The translations under genes and the position numbers were made by a program. The notes beneath the pieces were generated by a model. The model had not been told where the DNA came from. It made no database searches and saw nothing but the letters and a program-made list of their open reading frames with translations. Shown piece by piece: positions 9,201-21,200 of a DNA stretch of 64,000 nucleotides. The stretch is from Poseidonocella sedimentorum (GTDB lineage: Bacteria > Pseudomonadota > Alphaproteobacteria > Rhodobacterales > Rhodobacteraceae): assembly GCF_900116005.1 (NCBI RefSeq), contig NZ_FOYI01000010.1, forward strand, positions 1 to 64,000. The letters are read 5' to 3'. Position 1 is the stretch's first letter. Each line of letters opens with the position of its first letter.

Positions 9201-12200
9201 CCGAACCCGTCGAGAATCGCGCCGGTTGTGGTGGTCACGATTACGTCGCCGTCGACCGCCTCCAGCCGCCCGAGCGTCACATCCCCGACCGCCGTGATCC
9301 GCAGATCACCGGTGAGGGCGCGGACGGTGTGGCCCGCCATATCGAAGAAGCTGGTCGAGACGAGGTGAATGTCGTCGCCCTCGATGTCGCCGCCGAGGGT
9401 GAAGTTGCCCGACACCGTGAGCTCGCCGGCCACGTCGGTATCGCCGAGCAGGATTTGCGTTCCGGCAAAGAGCGCGGCATCGCCGCTCGCGGTCACGGCG
9501 GCGGAGAGCGCGTTGGCATCGCTCAGCGCGACGTCGCGGGCGGAGGTGACGGTCACGAGGCCGGTGAAATCGTTGAGCGCCGTGTCGGTCTCATCGCGTG
9601 CGTCGAGCGTGATGTCGGCGGTGCCGGCGCTGAGCGTCGTGGTCCCGGCTATGCTAAGGCCGCCGTCCGTGGCGGTCTGGGTGATGTCGCCTCCGGTGGT
9701 CGCCGCGAGCGCGCCGCCGAGGGTCAGCGGGCCGAAGGTCAGAGCGCCGCCGCTGGCGACGGTGAGATCGCCGGTCAGCGTTGCGGCAAGCGCCATGTCG
9801 CCGGTGGTGGCGAGGTCCGCGGCGTGGCCGGAGAGCAGTGCGACCTGCTCGATCGTGTTGCCCGCGAGGCTCAAATCGAGGCTCTGGCCCGCGCCGAGCG
9901 TGGCGCTCAGGAGCCCGCCGACGGAGAGCGCGGCGGTCTGGCTGACGGCGCCTGTCGCGTGAAGATCCAGCGCGCCGGCGAGCGTGAGCCCTTCGAGCGA
10001 GATCGCCCCGGCGTCGGCCCGTGCGCCGCCGCTGCCCACCGTGCCGGCAAGGCGCAGGGTCCCGGTCGCGAGCAGATCGGCGCGTGCGGCCCCGGAGATC
10101 GTCAGAAGCCCGTCGATCCGGTTGGCCACGGCGTCAAGCGTCACGCTGCCGGGGGTCGCGACCGTGAGGCCGGCGTCCAGCGCCAGAGCGCTGCCCGCGG
10201 CTTGTGTCAGATCGCCGGTGAGGGCCAGGGTCATGCCGCCCGCCGCCGCCACATCGCCGAGGCGCAGATTGCCCGTGGGGCTCAGACCGACGCTCGCGCC
10301 GCCGTCGAGGCTGAGCGCGCCGCTGACCGCGAGCCCCGCGTCGAGCAGGATCGCGCCGCTTGCGGTGAGCGTCAGATCGCCGGTGATGCTGCTCGCGGCG
10401 CTGTCGGTGATCGTCCCGGCGTCAAGCGCCACCGCGCCGCCCGCCGTCACCCCGGCGAGGTCGAGCGCCCCGTCGACGGCGGCGGCAAGTGCGCCGCTGG
10501 TTGCGGCGGTGAGGGTCAGATCCTGATCCGCGGCGAGCGAGACGGCGCCAGCGGAGGCGATGGTGAGCGCCCCGCCGAAGCGGTTGGCGCTGTTTTCCAG
10601 TGTGATCGCCGCGGTGCCTGTGGTCAGCGTGGTCGCGCCGGTGATGTCGAGCGCGCCGGTCTGCGTCAACGCGCCCCCGGTGGTGAGCGCAAGGCCCCCG
10701 CCGATGGCCCCGCCGTCAAGCCGCAGCGCGCCGCTTGTGACGAGGGCCGCATCGCCCGCGATGGCGAGCGTGAGCCCGCCCGTGAAGCTGTTGGCCCCGG
10801 TGAGCGAAAGGCTGCCCGCGAGCAGCTCCGCCGCGCCGGTGAGGGCAAAGAGCGTCCCGCTCCGCTGGGTCAGGAGGCCCGCCCCGGCGTCGATCCGGCT
10901 GGAGCCCGCGACGCGCAGGGTATCGCTGATGATGCCCGCGCCGGTGAGCGAAAGTGCGCCGCCGACCTGCGTCGCGCCGGTGAGCGAGAGGGCCCCGCCC
11001 GCCTGTAGTGTCAGATCGCCACCCGCGCCGCGCGCGCTGCCGGTGAACTGGAGCGCATTGGCGTCGCGGAGCGTGATTGCATTGGCGAGCTGAACCGTGA
11101 CGAGCCCGCCGAAATCGTTGCCGGCGTTGTCCAGCGCGATGTCATTGCCACCCGCGGAGAGGCGCGTCGTGCCCCCGACGGTGATTGCGTCGGCGCCATC
11201 GAGATCGCCCTTGGTGGTCACCACAAGCGCGCCGCTCGCCGCGACGGTCCCGAGGGTCAGCGCGCCGCTGGAGGCAAGGCTGATGTTGCCGCCCGAGAGG
11301 TTCACCGCGCCGGTGAAGCTGTTGGCCGCGTTGGCAAGCGAGAGCGCCGCGCCGCCGCCGGCGACAACCGAGGTTTCGCCGCCGATGGTGAGCGGCCCGG
11401 TGCCGGTCACGGCGCCGCCCGCCGCGACCGTCAGATCGCCGCTCAGGGTCATGTCGCCCAGCGTGATGCCGTTGGTGTCGGTGAGGCTCGCATCGGACGC
11501 CCCGGCGATGGACACCGCGCCGGTGAAGTCGACGGTAGCGCCGGAGAAGTCCACATCGGCGCTGGTCTCCAAGCGGCTGCGCCCGGCGATGGAGACCGTG
11601 CCCGTGGCGCTGATATCGCCGCCCGCCGTGACGGTCAGCGCGCCGCTGAGCGTCAGGTCGGCGAAGGTGATGTCGTCGATGTCATTGATCACCAGGTTGC
11701 GCGCGATGACCGTGACCGGCCCGTTGAAATCGTGGTCGGCGGTGAGGATCACGTCATGGCCCGCGGCATCGATGACGGTTGCGCCATCGACAGTCCAGGC
11801 GTCGGAGTTGGTGACGCGGCCGGCGCTGTCGATGGTCAGGGTGCCCGCGATCTCGGCGCTCTCGAGGTGCAGATCGCCGGTGTTGGCGAGCGAGACGTCA
11901 TTGGCCCCGGCGATGTGCAGCGCGCCGGCGATGCGGTTGGCGCTCTCGGTCAGGGTGATGTCGCCGCCGTTGCTGTCAACGGTGAGATCGCCGGACAGGG
12001 TCAGAACGCCGCTTTGCGTCACGGCCCCGGTGCTGGTCACGGCGCCGTCGCCGAGCAGGGTGATCGCGCCGAGGTCGAGTGCGTTGACGTCGGTCAGGAC
12101 GAGGTCATTCGCCGCGGTGATCGTCACCGCGCCGCCGAAATCGTTGGCCGCGTTGTCGAGGGTGATGTCCGCTGCGCCCGCGTTGAGGCTGACGGTCCCG

Positions 12201-15200
12201 CTGACGCTGATCGCGCCGCTCTGGTCCAGATCCTCGGCGCTGGTGAGCGCGAGGCTGCCGGCGCTGGTCGTGCCCATGGTGAGCGCGCCGCCGGTTTCGG
12301 CGACAAGCGCGCCCGTGAGTGTCCCATCAAGCGCAAGATCGCCGCTGTCGGCGATGGTTCCGCTCGCGGCGGTGAGGGTCAGCCCGCCCGCGAACCGGTT
12401 GCCGGCGTTGTCCAGCGTGATGCTCTGGCCGGTGGCGTCGATATCCGCCGCGCCGGTCACGGCGAGCGCGCCGGAGGTGGTGACGGCGCCGGTGGCGGTC
12501 ACGTCGAGGGTGTCGCCGAGGGTCAGCCCGCCGAGCGAGACGGCAGCGCCCGCGAGGGCCGTCGCGCCGTCGAATTCCGCGTCCGAGAGGGTCAGCGCGC
12601 CGGTGCTGGTGAGGTCCACCGCGCCGGAGACATCGCCCGAGAGCGTGAGCGCCCCGGCGTTGGACAGCGCGAGCGCGCCAGCGCCCTCGATGAGCACCGC
12701 GCCGGTGAAGCTGTGGGCCGTGCCGTCGAGGTCGATGGTGGCGGCGTCCCCGGTCGAGAGCGTGGTCGTGCCGGTGACGGAGATCGCCTCGCCGCCGTCG
12801 GTGAGGCCGGTGGCGGCGGTGAGCGCCGCGGTGCCGCCGATGATGAGCCCGCCTGCGGTCAGGGTCCCGGTGGTGGCGGTTATGGCCGCCGCGCCGGTGA
12901 CCGCGCCGGTCACGTCGAGCGCGCCGTCGCCCGAGAGCGACAGGGCCGCCGCGCTGGAGACCGTGACGCGCCCGCCGAAGGTATTGGCGCCGGCGATGTC
13001 GATGTCGCCAGAGGCGGAGGTCAGGCTGACCGCGCCGGTGATGCCGAGCCCGCCGCTGCTGTCGATGGCGGCGCCGGTAAACCCGGCCGTGCCCGCGCCG
13101 CTCAGTGCGCCGAGCGTCAGATCACCGCCCGCGGTGGCGAGCAGCGCGCCGGCCACCTCGCCCGAGAGGATCAGCGCGTCGCTGTCGACCACCGTGGCCG
13201 AGGCCGCATCGAGCGCGAGGCTCGTGAGTGCGTTGCCGGTGGAGGTCAGGGTGACGGCTCCGGAGCTTGTGATGGTCGCCGCATCCGCGCGCAGGGTGCC
13301 GGTCTGGGTCACGGCGCCCGCCGCTGTCAGATCCAGCGCGCCGGTCACGGTCCAGCCGCTTGCCCCGACCAGAAGCGCGCCATCGCTGCCGATGGTTGCC
13401 GAGGCCGCCGAAAGGCTGGTGATCGCGCCGCTGCCATCGGTCTCGAGCCCGAGGGTGACGGCGCCGCCCGCCGAGACGGTGCTGACCGTGTTGGCATCGA
13501 TCACGAGCGCCGCGTCCGCGCCGCCGATCGCGCCGCCCGCTGTGAGCGAGACGGTGCCCGAGGTGCTGATGTTGGCCGTGGCGATGCCGCCATCGGTGAT
13601 GTCGCCCGCCGAGGCCACCGAGACCGAGCCGCCCGCGATCCGGGCCAGCGCGATATCGCCGCCCGTCGCCGAGAGGGTCACGGCGCCGCCGGTCTCGATC
13701 TCCGCGCCGGCTTCCATGAGAATCCCGCCGCCCGCGCCATCGAGCGTGATCGTGTCGTCATCGGCCGAAAGGATCGACGCGCCGCGGCCAAGGGTGAGCC
13801 CCTCGGCGCCGCCCGTGGCCTCCACGCTGCCGTCGGCGAGGATGCGCCCGGCGATGGTGAGGTCATCGGCTTCCAGCGTGATGTCGCCCGTCGCGCGCAG
13901 CCCGTGGACGATCAGGTCCACCCCGTCGCCCGTCATGTCCACATCGCCCCGGTAGAACCCGGCGAGGCGATAGGCCCCCGCCACGGCGCCGGTGGTGACC
14001 GTTTCGGGCGCGCTCTGTTCGAGCCAGTCGAGGGTGACGTCGGCATCGCCGAGGTTGGAGGAAAACTCCAGCTGGCTGACCCGGATCACATCGTCGAGGG
14101 TCAGGGATGCGGTCGGATCGGCGCTGGCTTTCGTGGCCTTGTTGCGGCCGTTGGCGTCGAAGCTCCCGGCGATGACGTCCACCACCGCGCCGGCGTCGGC
14201 AACGCCCGAGGGGCCAAGCGCCGCGCCGGGGGCGTAGTCGGGCAAATCGAAGAGAATATCGACCCGGTCATCGCTCAGAACCTCGCGCACATCGCCCGAG
14301 GTGCGGATGGTGATCGCGCCCAGCGTGCCCGCGTTGACATAGTCGATCAAGACCCCGCCGGTCAGCCCGGTTTCACCCACCTCCGCATGGAGATCGGCGG
14401 TCAGGTTGTGAACGAGCACCTCGGCGTCGATCTCGGCGTCCGAGAGCCCCAGCGTCGCGAGGCGGGCCCGCAGCGCGGCCTCTTCGCCCTCCAGCGCGCC
14501 GCTGTCGCCGGCCATGAAGATCATCTCGTTGCTCGCGAGATTCTCCGCGAAGGCCACATCGCGCAGGACGAGCGTCCCGGCGGTGTAGATCGACATCTCG
14601 CCGCTGGTCTGGCTCGCGGTGAGCTCCAGTTCGCGGGCGTTGGAGACAAGGATCGACGTGCCGGCGGCCTCGAGCGTCATGGCGCGCACGTCGGTGTTGA
14701 GTTCGATCGCGCCGGCGGAAACCACCGAGAGGCTGTCGGCGGAGATGAGCTTGGTGCCGGTGACCGCGCCCGCGACGCCCGCGGTGGTGGTCAGGCTGAC
14801 CGCGCCGTTGCCGGTGCCGCTGACAGCGAGCCGGTCGGGGATGGCGGCGGGCTGCATCCGGAAATCGACCACGCGGCTGGCGGTTGTCTTGGAGCCGAGC
14901 GCGTTCTGGGCGATGACCTTGAGCGTCACGTCCTCGGCGATGCCGATCTCGGCGAGATCCGCTTCCGAGAGTTCGTAGGTCCAGCGGCCCGAGCCATCGA
15001 CCGTCGCGGCGCCGGTGTTGCGCCCGATCTGGACGAAGACGGTGCTGCCGCTATCGACCGTGCCCGACAGCGTGATCGGATCATCGCTGGTGGTCACGGT
15101 ATCATCGCCGCTGACCGCGCCGAAGGTGACCGAGGGCGTGGCCGAGCTGACGGTCAGGACCACGGCCGTGGAGGCCGCGCTGACGTTCGCGGCGGCGTCC

Positions 15201-18200
15201 GTCGCGGTGGCGGTCAGGCTGTGCGCCCCATCGGGCAGAGGGCTCGTGGGCGTGAGGGCCCAGCTGCCATCCGCCTCGGCCACGGTCTGGCCCACGAGCT
15301 CGGGCGTGCCGCTCACGCTGCGGTAGACCGAGACCAGCGCGCCGGCTTCGGCGGTGCCGGTGATTTCGGGCTGAGCCTGGCCGGTGGTGCCGGCGCTGGT
15401 GGTTATCGTGGGTGTGGCGGCCGAGGTGTCGACCGTGATCGACATCGCCTCGGAGGACCCGCTCGCGACCCCGTCGACCGTCGCCGTCGCGGTGACCGAA
15501 TAGGTCCCGGCGGTGAGCCCGCCGGGCAGGGTGTAGGTCCACTGGCCCTGGGCGTTGGCGGTCACGGTGGTGGCGGCGTTCTGCAGGGTGCCGTCGAGCG
15601 AGATCTCGATGGTCGCGCCCGGCGTCGCGGTGCCCTTGACGACCGGTGCTGTGCTGTTGGTGATCAGATCGGCCGGCCGGCCGGTGTCGTTGTCGAGGCC
15701 GACGAGCTCCGGTGGCGACACCGCGCCGAGATCGACGGTCACGGTCTTGGCATTTCCGGTCGTGATCGGCCCGAAGTTGCCCGCCTCGTCCACCGCCACG
15801 GCGAGAAGCGCATAGGCCCCGTCGCTCAGCGTCACGTCGTAGTCGTCGGCTTCCACGCTCCAGTCGCCATCGGCATCCGCGGTCGTGCTGGCCAGCAAGG
15901 TGCGCGAGGTCAGATCGTAGATCCGCACCTCGCCATTTGCCGCGGCCCCGGTGCCCGCCAGCGTCGGCTGGACAACATCGGTTTCGTCGCCGGAGCTGAA
16001 GGCCGCGCCGCCAAGCGTGGCGATGAGCGGCGTCTCGGTCGGCGCGGTCCGCTGGAGCGAGACGCTGCGGGTGATGGTCTGGGCATTCGTCCCGTCGCTC
16101 ACGGTGAAGACGAAGCTGGTCGTCCCATCGGTGAGCCCGGCCAGGTCGGTCTCGGTCAGCGCGATGCGCCAGGCATGGCCCTCGACGGCCGGCAGCAGCT
16201 CGGCGGTCACGACCGTCCCGTCGGACAGGGTGACGGTCACCGAGGTGGCCGCGGGGCCCGCCGTGCCGCGGATCTCCAGCGTCTGGGTCACATCGCGGGC
16301 CAGCACCGTATCGTCGCTGCCGATATCGAAAACCTCGAGCCCGGGGGCGAGGCCGGTGTAAACAACCGGGGCGGACGCCGCCGGCGTATCGAGCCCGGTG
16401 GTCACCTCGGCGGTCAGGGTCGCGCCATCGGTGATCGTCAGGTCGTTGAGCGAGATGGTCCAGTCGCCGGTCTGGCCGACCACGGCGGTGCCGCCGGTGA
16501 TGGCGGTCTTGGTGCCGGACACGTCCTGGAACAGGCGCACGGTTGCGCCGACCGGGCCTTCGCCGCTCACCAACGCGCCGCTGAGCGGGCTGGCCTGCAA
16601 CACCGCACCGATCGTGACCGGCGTCGTGTCATCGGAGACGAGCGCGGGCGGGGCGTCATGCTGGAGCGTGAGGGTCTGGGTGCCGACGCTGCTGGCGCTG
16701 CCGTCGGGATCCTGGGTCACGGTGATGGTCAGCCCGCCGGGGGTGAGCGTCGTGTCTTCGATCACCAGCGGCGGCATGTCGCGGAACCGCAAGCTGCCCT
16801 CATAGGTAATCTCGTAGACCTGCGCGGAGGTGAAGCTGACGGAATAGGACGCACCGGGCACGCCCATCTGCTCCAGCGCCGCTTCGATCACGCTCGCTTC
16901 GGTCTCGTTATAGTCGATGCCCGCGGTGCTGTAGACCTTCCCGTCGATGGTCAGGCTGATGCCATAGGTGCCGCCGGTCGCGGTGGAGAGGTCGATCTCC
17001 TGCGTCTCGGCGGTGCCGGCGGCATCGAGCACGGTGATCGCGGCGGAGGTCGCGAGGGTGGCCTCGGCCTCGATCTCGATCGCGTCGCTGCCGGCCGAGG
17101 GGGTGAAGCTCACGGTCGGCGGGGTGCTGTAGCCCGCGCCGGGATTGGTGATGATGATCTGGCTGATTGCGCCGGCGTCGTCGAGCACCGCAATCGCCGT
17201 CGCCTGAATACCGCCGGTCGCCATGTCGGGCGCCGAGAGCGTGACCGTGGGGGCCGAGGCAAAACCGTTGCCGCCGCTGGTCAGGGCGATGTCCCCGACG
17301 CGGTGGAGCTGGGCGTACTGCGCGTCCGACAGCGTGTAGCTGAAGGCGGTGGGGGCGCTGCTGAGGGCGGCGGTCCCGGTCGCAAGATCGGGGGTCTCGG
17401 CGTCCACGGTCACGGTCGGCGCGCTGGTGTAGCGCGCGCCCGCTTCCGTGATGCTGAATTCCATGACCACCCCGTTCAGCACCGTCGCGGTGGCCGTCGC
17501 CGTGACCGCGTTTTCGACGACCGTGATCGACAGGGTGTCGCCGGCATCGAAGGGCGTGCCCGCGAGGCTCACGGCGGTGATCACACCATCGGTGACCGTG
17601 ACCGTCGCGGTCTCCGAGACGGAGGAATCGCCATTGCGGACGGTGACGACAACCGCATCGGAATACCCCGTGCCGCCATCGTTGATCGTGATGGTCGCGC
17701 CGCCCGCGCCGTCATTGACGACGTCGATATCCGCATCAACGCCATCGGGCGCGCCGAGCGTTACGGTGGGCGCGGCGGTGTAGCCATCGCCGCCATCCGT
17801 GACCGTGAGGCCGGAGACCCCTGTGCCGGTCAGCGTGGCGGTGGCCGTGGCCGTCTCGGGCGCGGCGGCCGCGACGGTGATGCTCGGGGCGGAGGTGTAG
17901 CCGCTGCCGGCATCGGTCAGCACGAAACCGGTGATGACGCCATTGACAACCGTGGCGGTTGCGGTGGCTTGCGTGCCGCCGGCGAGATCGGGCGCGGAGA
18001 GCGTGACCTCGGGCGGGGTTGTCGCCGAATAGCCCTTGCCGCCGTTGGTCAGCGTGAGTTCGCCCACGGGCGTGCCGAGCTGGACCTCTTCGGCCACGAG
18101 CCCATCCACTGCGACGAAGATCGACCCGGCGCTGGTGCTGCCCCGGATCACGACCGAGCCGTCAAGCTCTTCGGCCGTCAGCACATTGTCGCCGCTCACC

Positions 18201-21200
18201 GGCTCAAGGCTGAGCGCCACCGTGCCGGAGGCCGGCGTCACGCTCACGGCCCCGCTTGCGGTGCTCACGTTGCCGGAGGGATCGGTGGCGACGGCGGTGA
18301 GGCTGCGGGTCACCCCGGCCTGCCATGTTTCGGAGGGCGCCCAGATCCAGGTGCCGTCGCTGTTGGCCGCCACGTTGGCGATGACCGCGCCGCCCTCGAT
18401 CAGGCTGATCATGCTGCCCGCTTCGGTGGTGCCCGAGATGGTCGGACGGCCCAGAGTCGCGTCATCGACGGTGATCGTCGGCGCGCTCGGGGCGCTGATG
18501 TCGACCACGATCCGGCGCTGTTCTTCCTGGCTCTGAATCCCGTCTTTCGTCGCGATGATGGTGATCGTGTACTCGCCCTCGCCCGTCTCGGGCAGGGTCG
18601 CCGTCCAGTCGCCGGTCAGCAGGTTGGTATAGCTCAGGGTGACGGGCGTCGCCGCCTCCTGGGCCGCGCCCTTGGGCGTCCACTGATAGCTCGCGCTCAG
18701 GGTCGTGCCCGGCTCGCTGGTGCCGAAGAGGTCGAGCCCGTCGTCGTCGGTGGTGAAGAAATCGCCCACGCCGGTGTCATCGTTGACCCGGTCGAGCTGC
18801 GGCGCCTCGGGCTGGATCACCGCGATGGTGATGTCCTGAGTGACGTCGTTCTGGTTGCCGGCCGCATCGGTCGCCACGAAGCGGAGCGTGCTGAGCCCGT
18901 TGCCGATCTGCTCGTAATCGCTGAGGCCCATCTCATAGGACCAGTTGTCCGAGCCATCCACGGTCACGGTCGTGAGGACCGAGCCGTCGGCCAAGGTGAT
19001 GTTGACCTCATCGGTCGAGGCCGTGCCGGTGAGCGTGATGGTCGCGCCGCCGTCCACATCGGCCTTGGTGATGGTGTTGGCGGTGCTGGTCCCGGAGAGG
19101 GCCGTGAAGGTCACGGTCGGGGCGGTGAGCGCGAGCGTAAGGGTCTCGCTGACGGTGCTGGACGCGCCCGAAAGCGCCGTGGTCACCACGCTGAGCGCGC
19201 CGCCGCTGGCCTGCAGGGCCGTCGCGTCCGCCTGGTTGAGCTCATAGGTCCAAACGCCGTCCTCGACCCAAGCCGCGCGGGTCAGGGCGCCGATCGTGAT
19301 CGAGACCTGCGCGCCGGTCTCGACCGTGCCAGTGAGCTGATAGCCGTTGAAGAGCGCATCGAGCGTGACGGTCGGCTGCGCGCCCGCATTGTCGATGGTG
19401 AGCGCCGGGTTGCTGGCGGTGCCGGCGGTGACGAGCGCGCCGCCGGAGAGCCCGCCGGTGTTGCCGGCCGCATCGGTGGCCCGCGCGACGACGAGGTTGT
19501 CGCCATCCGAGAGCGCGCCGGCGCCGAGCAGGGACGCGACGTCGATGGTGATCGACCAGTTGCCGGAGCCATCCGCCGTGGTGGTCCCGAGCGCGGTGTC
19601 GAGATCGTCGAGCGCGTAGACCGAGACGGTCGTATTGGCCGCCGCGGTCCCCGAGAGCACTTCGGTATCGCGGTCAAAGCCGATGGTCGGCGCGGCGGGC
19701 GCGGTGGTGTCGACGGTGAGCGTGAGGGTGGACGACGCGGCGCTCTCGGTCACGCCGTTGTCCGAGATGTTGACCGCGCGCAGGGTGTGGCTGCCATCGG
19801 CCAGAACCGGCATAAGCACGGTCCAGTTGCCGTCCTGATCGGCGCGGGTCTCGCCCAGAACCGTGCCGCTCAAATCGCGCAGCTCCACCCGTGTCCAGGC
19901 GGCGGCGCCGGTGCCGCTGATCTGGGGCTGGGCGTCGCTGACGGTGCGGCTGGTCGCGCCGGTGATCGTCGGCGTGGTGGGCGCGGCCGGGGTGTCGCTC
20001 GCGGCGCCCCCGGTGATGGTAAAGCTCCGCCAGCCGCTGCTGTAGGAGATGTTGCCGTCCGCATCGCGCAGCGCGGTGCGCAGCTCATAATCGCCGTTGG
20101 CAAGGCCGGTGAGGTCAAACTCCAGCGTGCCGCTCGTATCGGCCGCCTGCAGTACGCGATAGGCATAGACCCGCCCGTCGCGGTCCTCCAGCGTCAGCAC
20201 ATCGCCGACATTCGCGCCCGAGCTCGTGGTCACGGAAATATCGCCCGTGGCCTCCATGGTGAGCTTGTCGAGATCGACGTCGCCCGCCGCGACGAAGACG
20301 ATGTTGCCGTTGGTCGTCCCCTCCGGGCTTCCGGCGGTGATGGTCACATCGTTGTAGGGCGTCTGGCCCTGCACCAGCGTGATGGTCGAGCCGTATTGGG
20401 CCTCAAGCTTGGGCGTGACGGCGGCGGCGGTGACCACCTGCGCCGCGTCATCGAGGATCACGGCGCTGTCGAGGTTGCTGCCCGTGGCGGTCATGGTGCC
20501 GCTGGCCTGGCCGCTGGCGGGCACATGGGCAAATCCGGAGAGGCTGATCGCGAGATTGTCGGCGCGCGCGAGGGTGAGGCTCGTGCCGTTGTCCGTCGCG
20601 GTGACGCCGGTGCCAGAGGCGCTGATCGCCGCGGCCAGCGCCGAGAGGTCGTCCTGGGTGACGGCGGCCGAGATCTCGACCGCCGACCCGGGCAGGCCGA
20701 TCCCCAGCGTAACCGTCCCGTCGGCCGTCAGATCGCTCAACGTGAGGCTCGCGCGCTCCGCCGTGACGCTCGACGTCACGTCCGCCATCCCGCGGCCGAG
20801 CACATAGGTCACGGCTTCGGCGGCGGTGGAGAGCGCCGCGCCGCGCGACCAGTTGCCGGCGCTGCCGCTCAGGGCATAGAGCGTTCCGTCGCCGGTCTCG
20901 GAGGTGCTGAGGACCTGAACCGCGGTGGCGCCGGTGGTGGCGATATTGGTGTAATCCAGCGCGTCGAGGATGAAATATTCCGTGCCCGCATGGGTCACGC
21001 GGTCGGTGTAATAGCTGCCCGCCGGCACGTAGACGGTGTTTTCGCCGGTCGCGGTGGTCTCGGTTCCCTCGATGTAGGTCTCGCCGGAGGCCCCGGTGAT
21101 CATCCGCCGATCAGAGATGTCGGAGCGGACCTGGACCGTGTCGGCCACATCGCCGCGCGCGTTGAGGACAACCGTGTCGATGAAGGTCGATTGCCGCGTG

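Larger units (their letters stand above)
14830..20220 (-). repeat. About 13 tandem bacterial Ig-like domains
   Basis: Residues about 12150-13945 contain roughly 13 domains of 85-110 residues with the pattern APxxPTI ... P-x-[IL]-SGTAEAGAxVSVY ... TTADxDGNWSxxx ... LxDGxxxLxAxATDAAGNVSxxS ... VTVDT. Clear examples are PEITGTAEAGALVSVYRSVS with DGAHSLTATATDAAANVSAA, and LSGTAAANTTVSVYALDDLD. They match the Big/Ig-like repeats of large RTX adhesins, where they form a Ca2+-stiffened rod. Confidence 0.83.
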
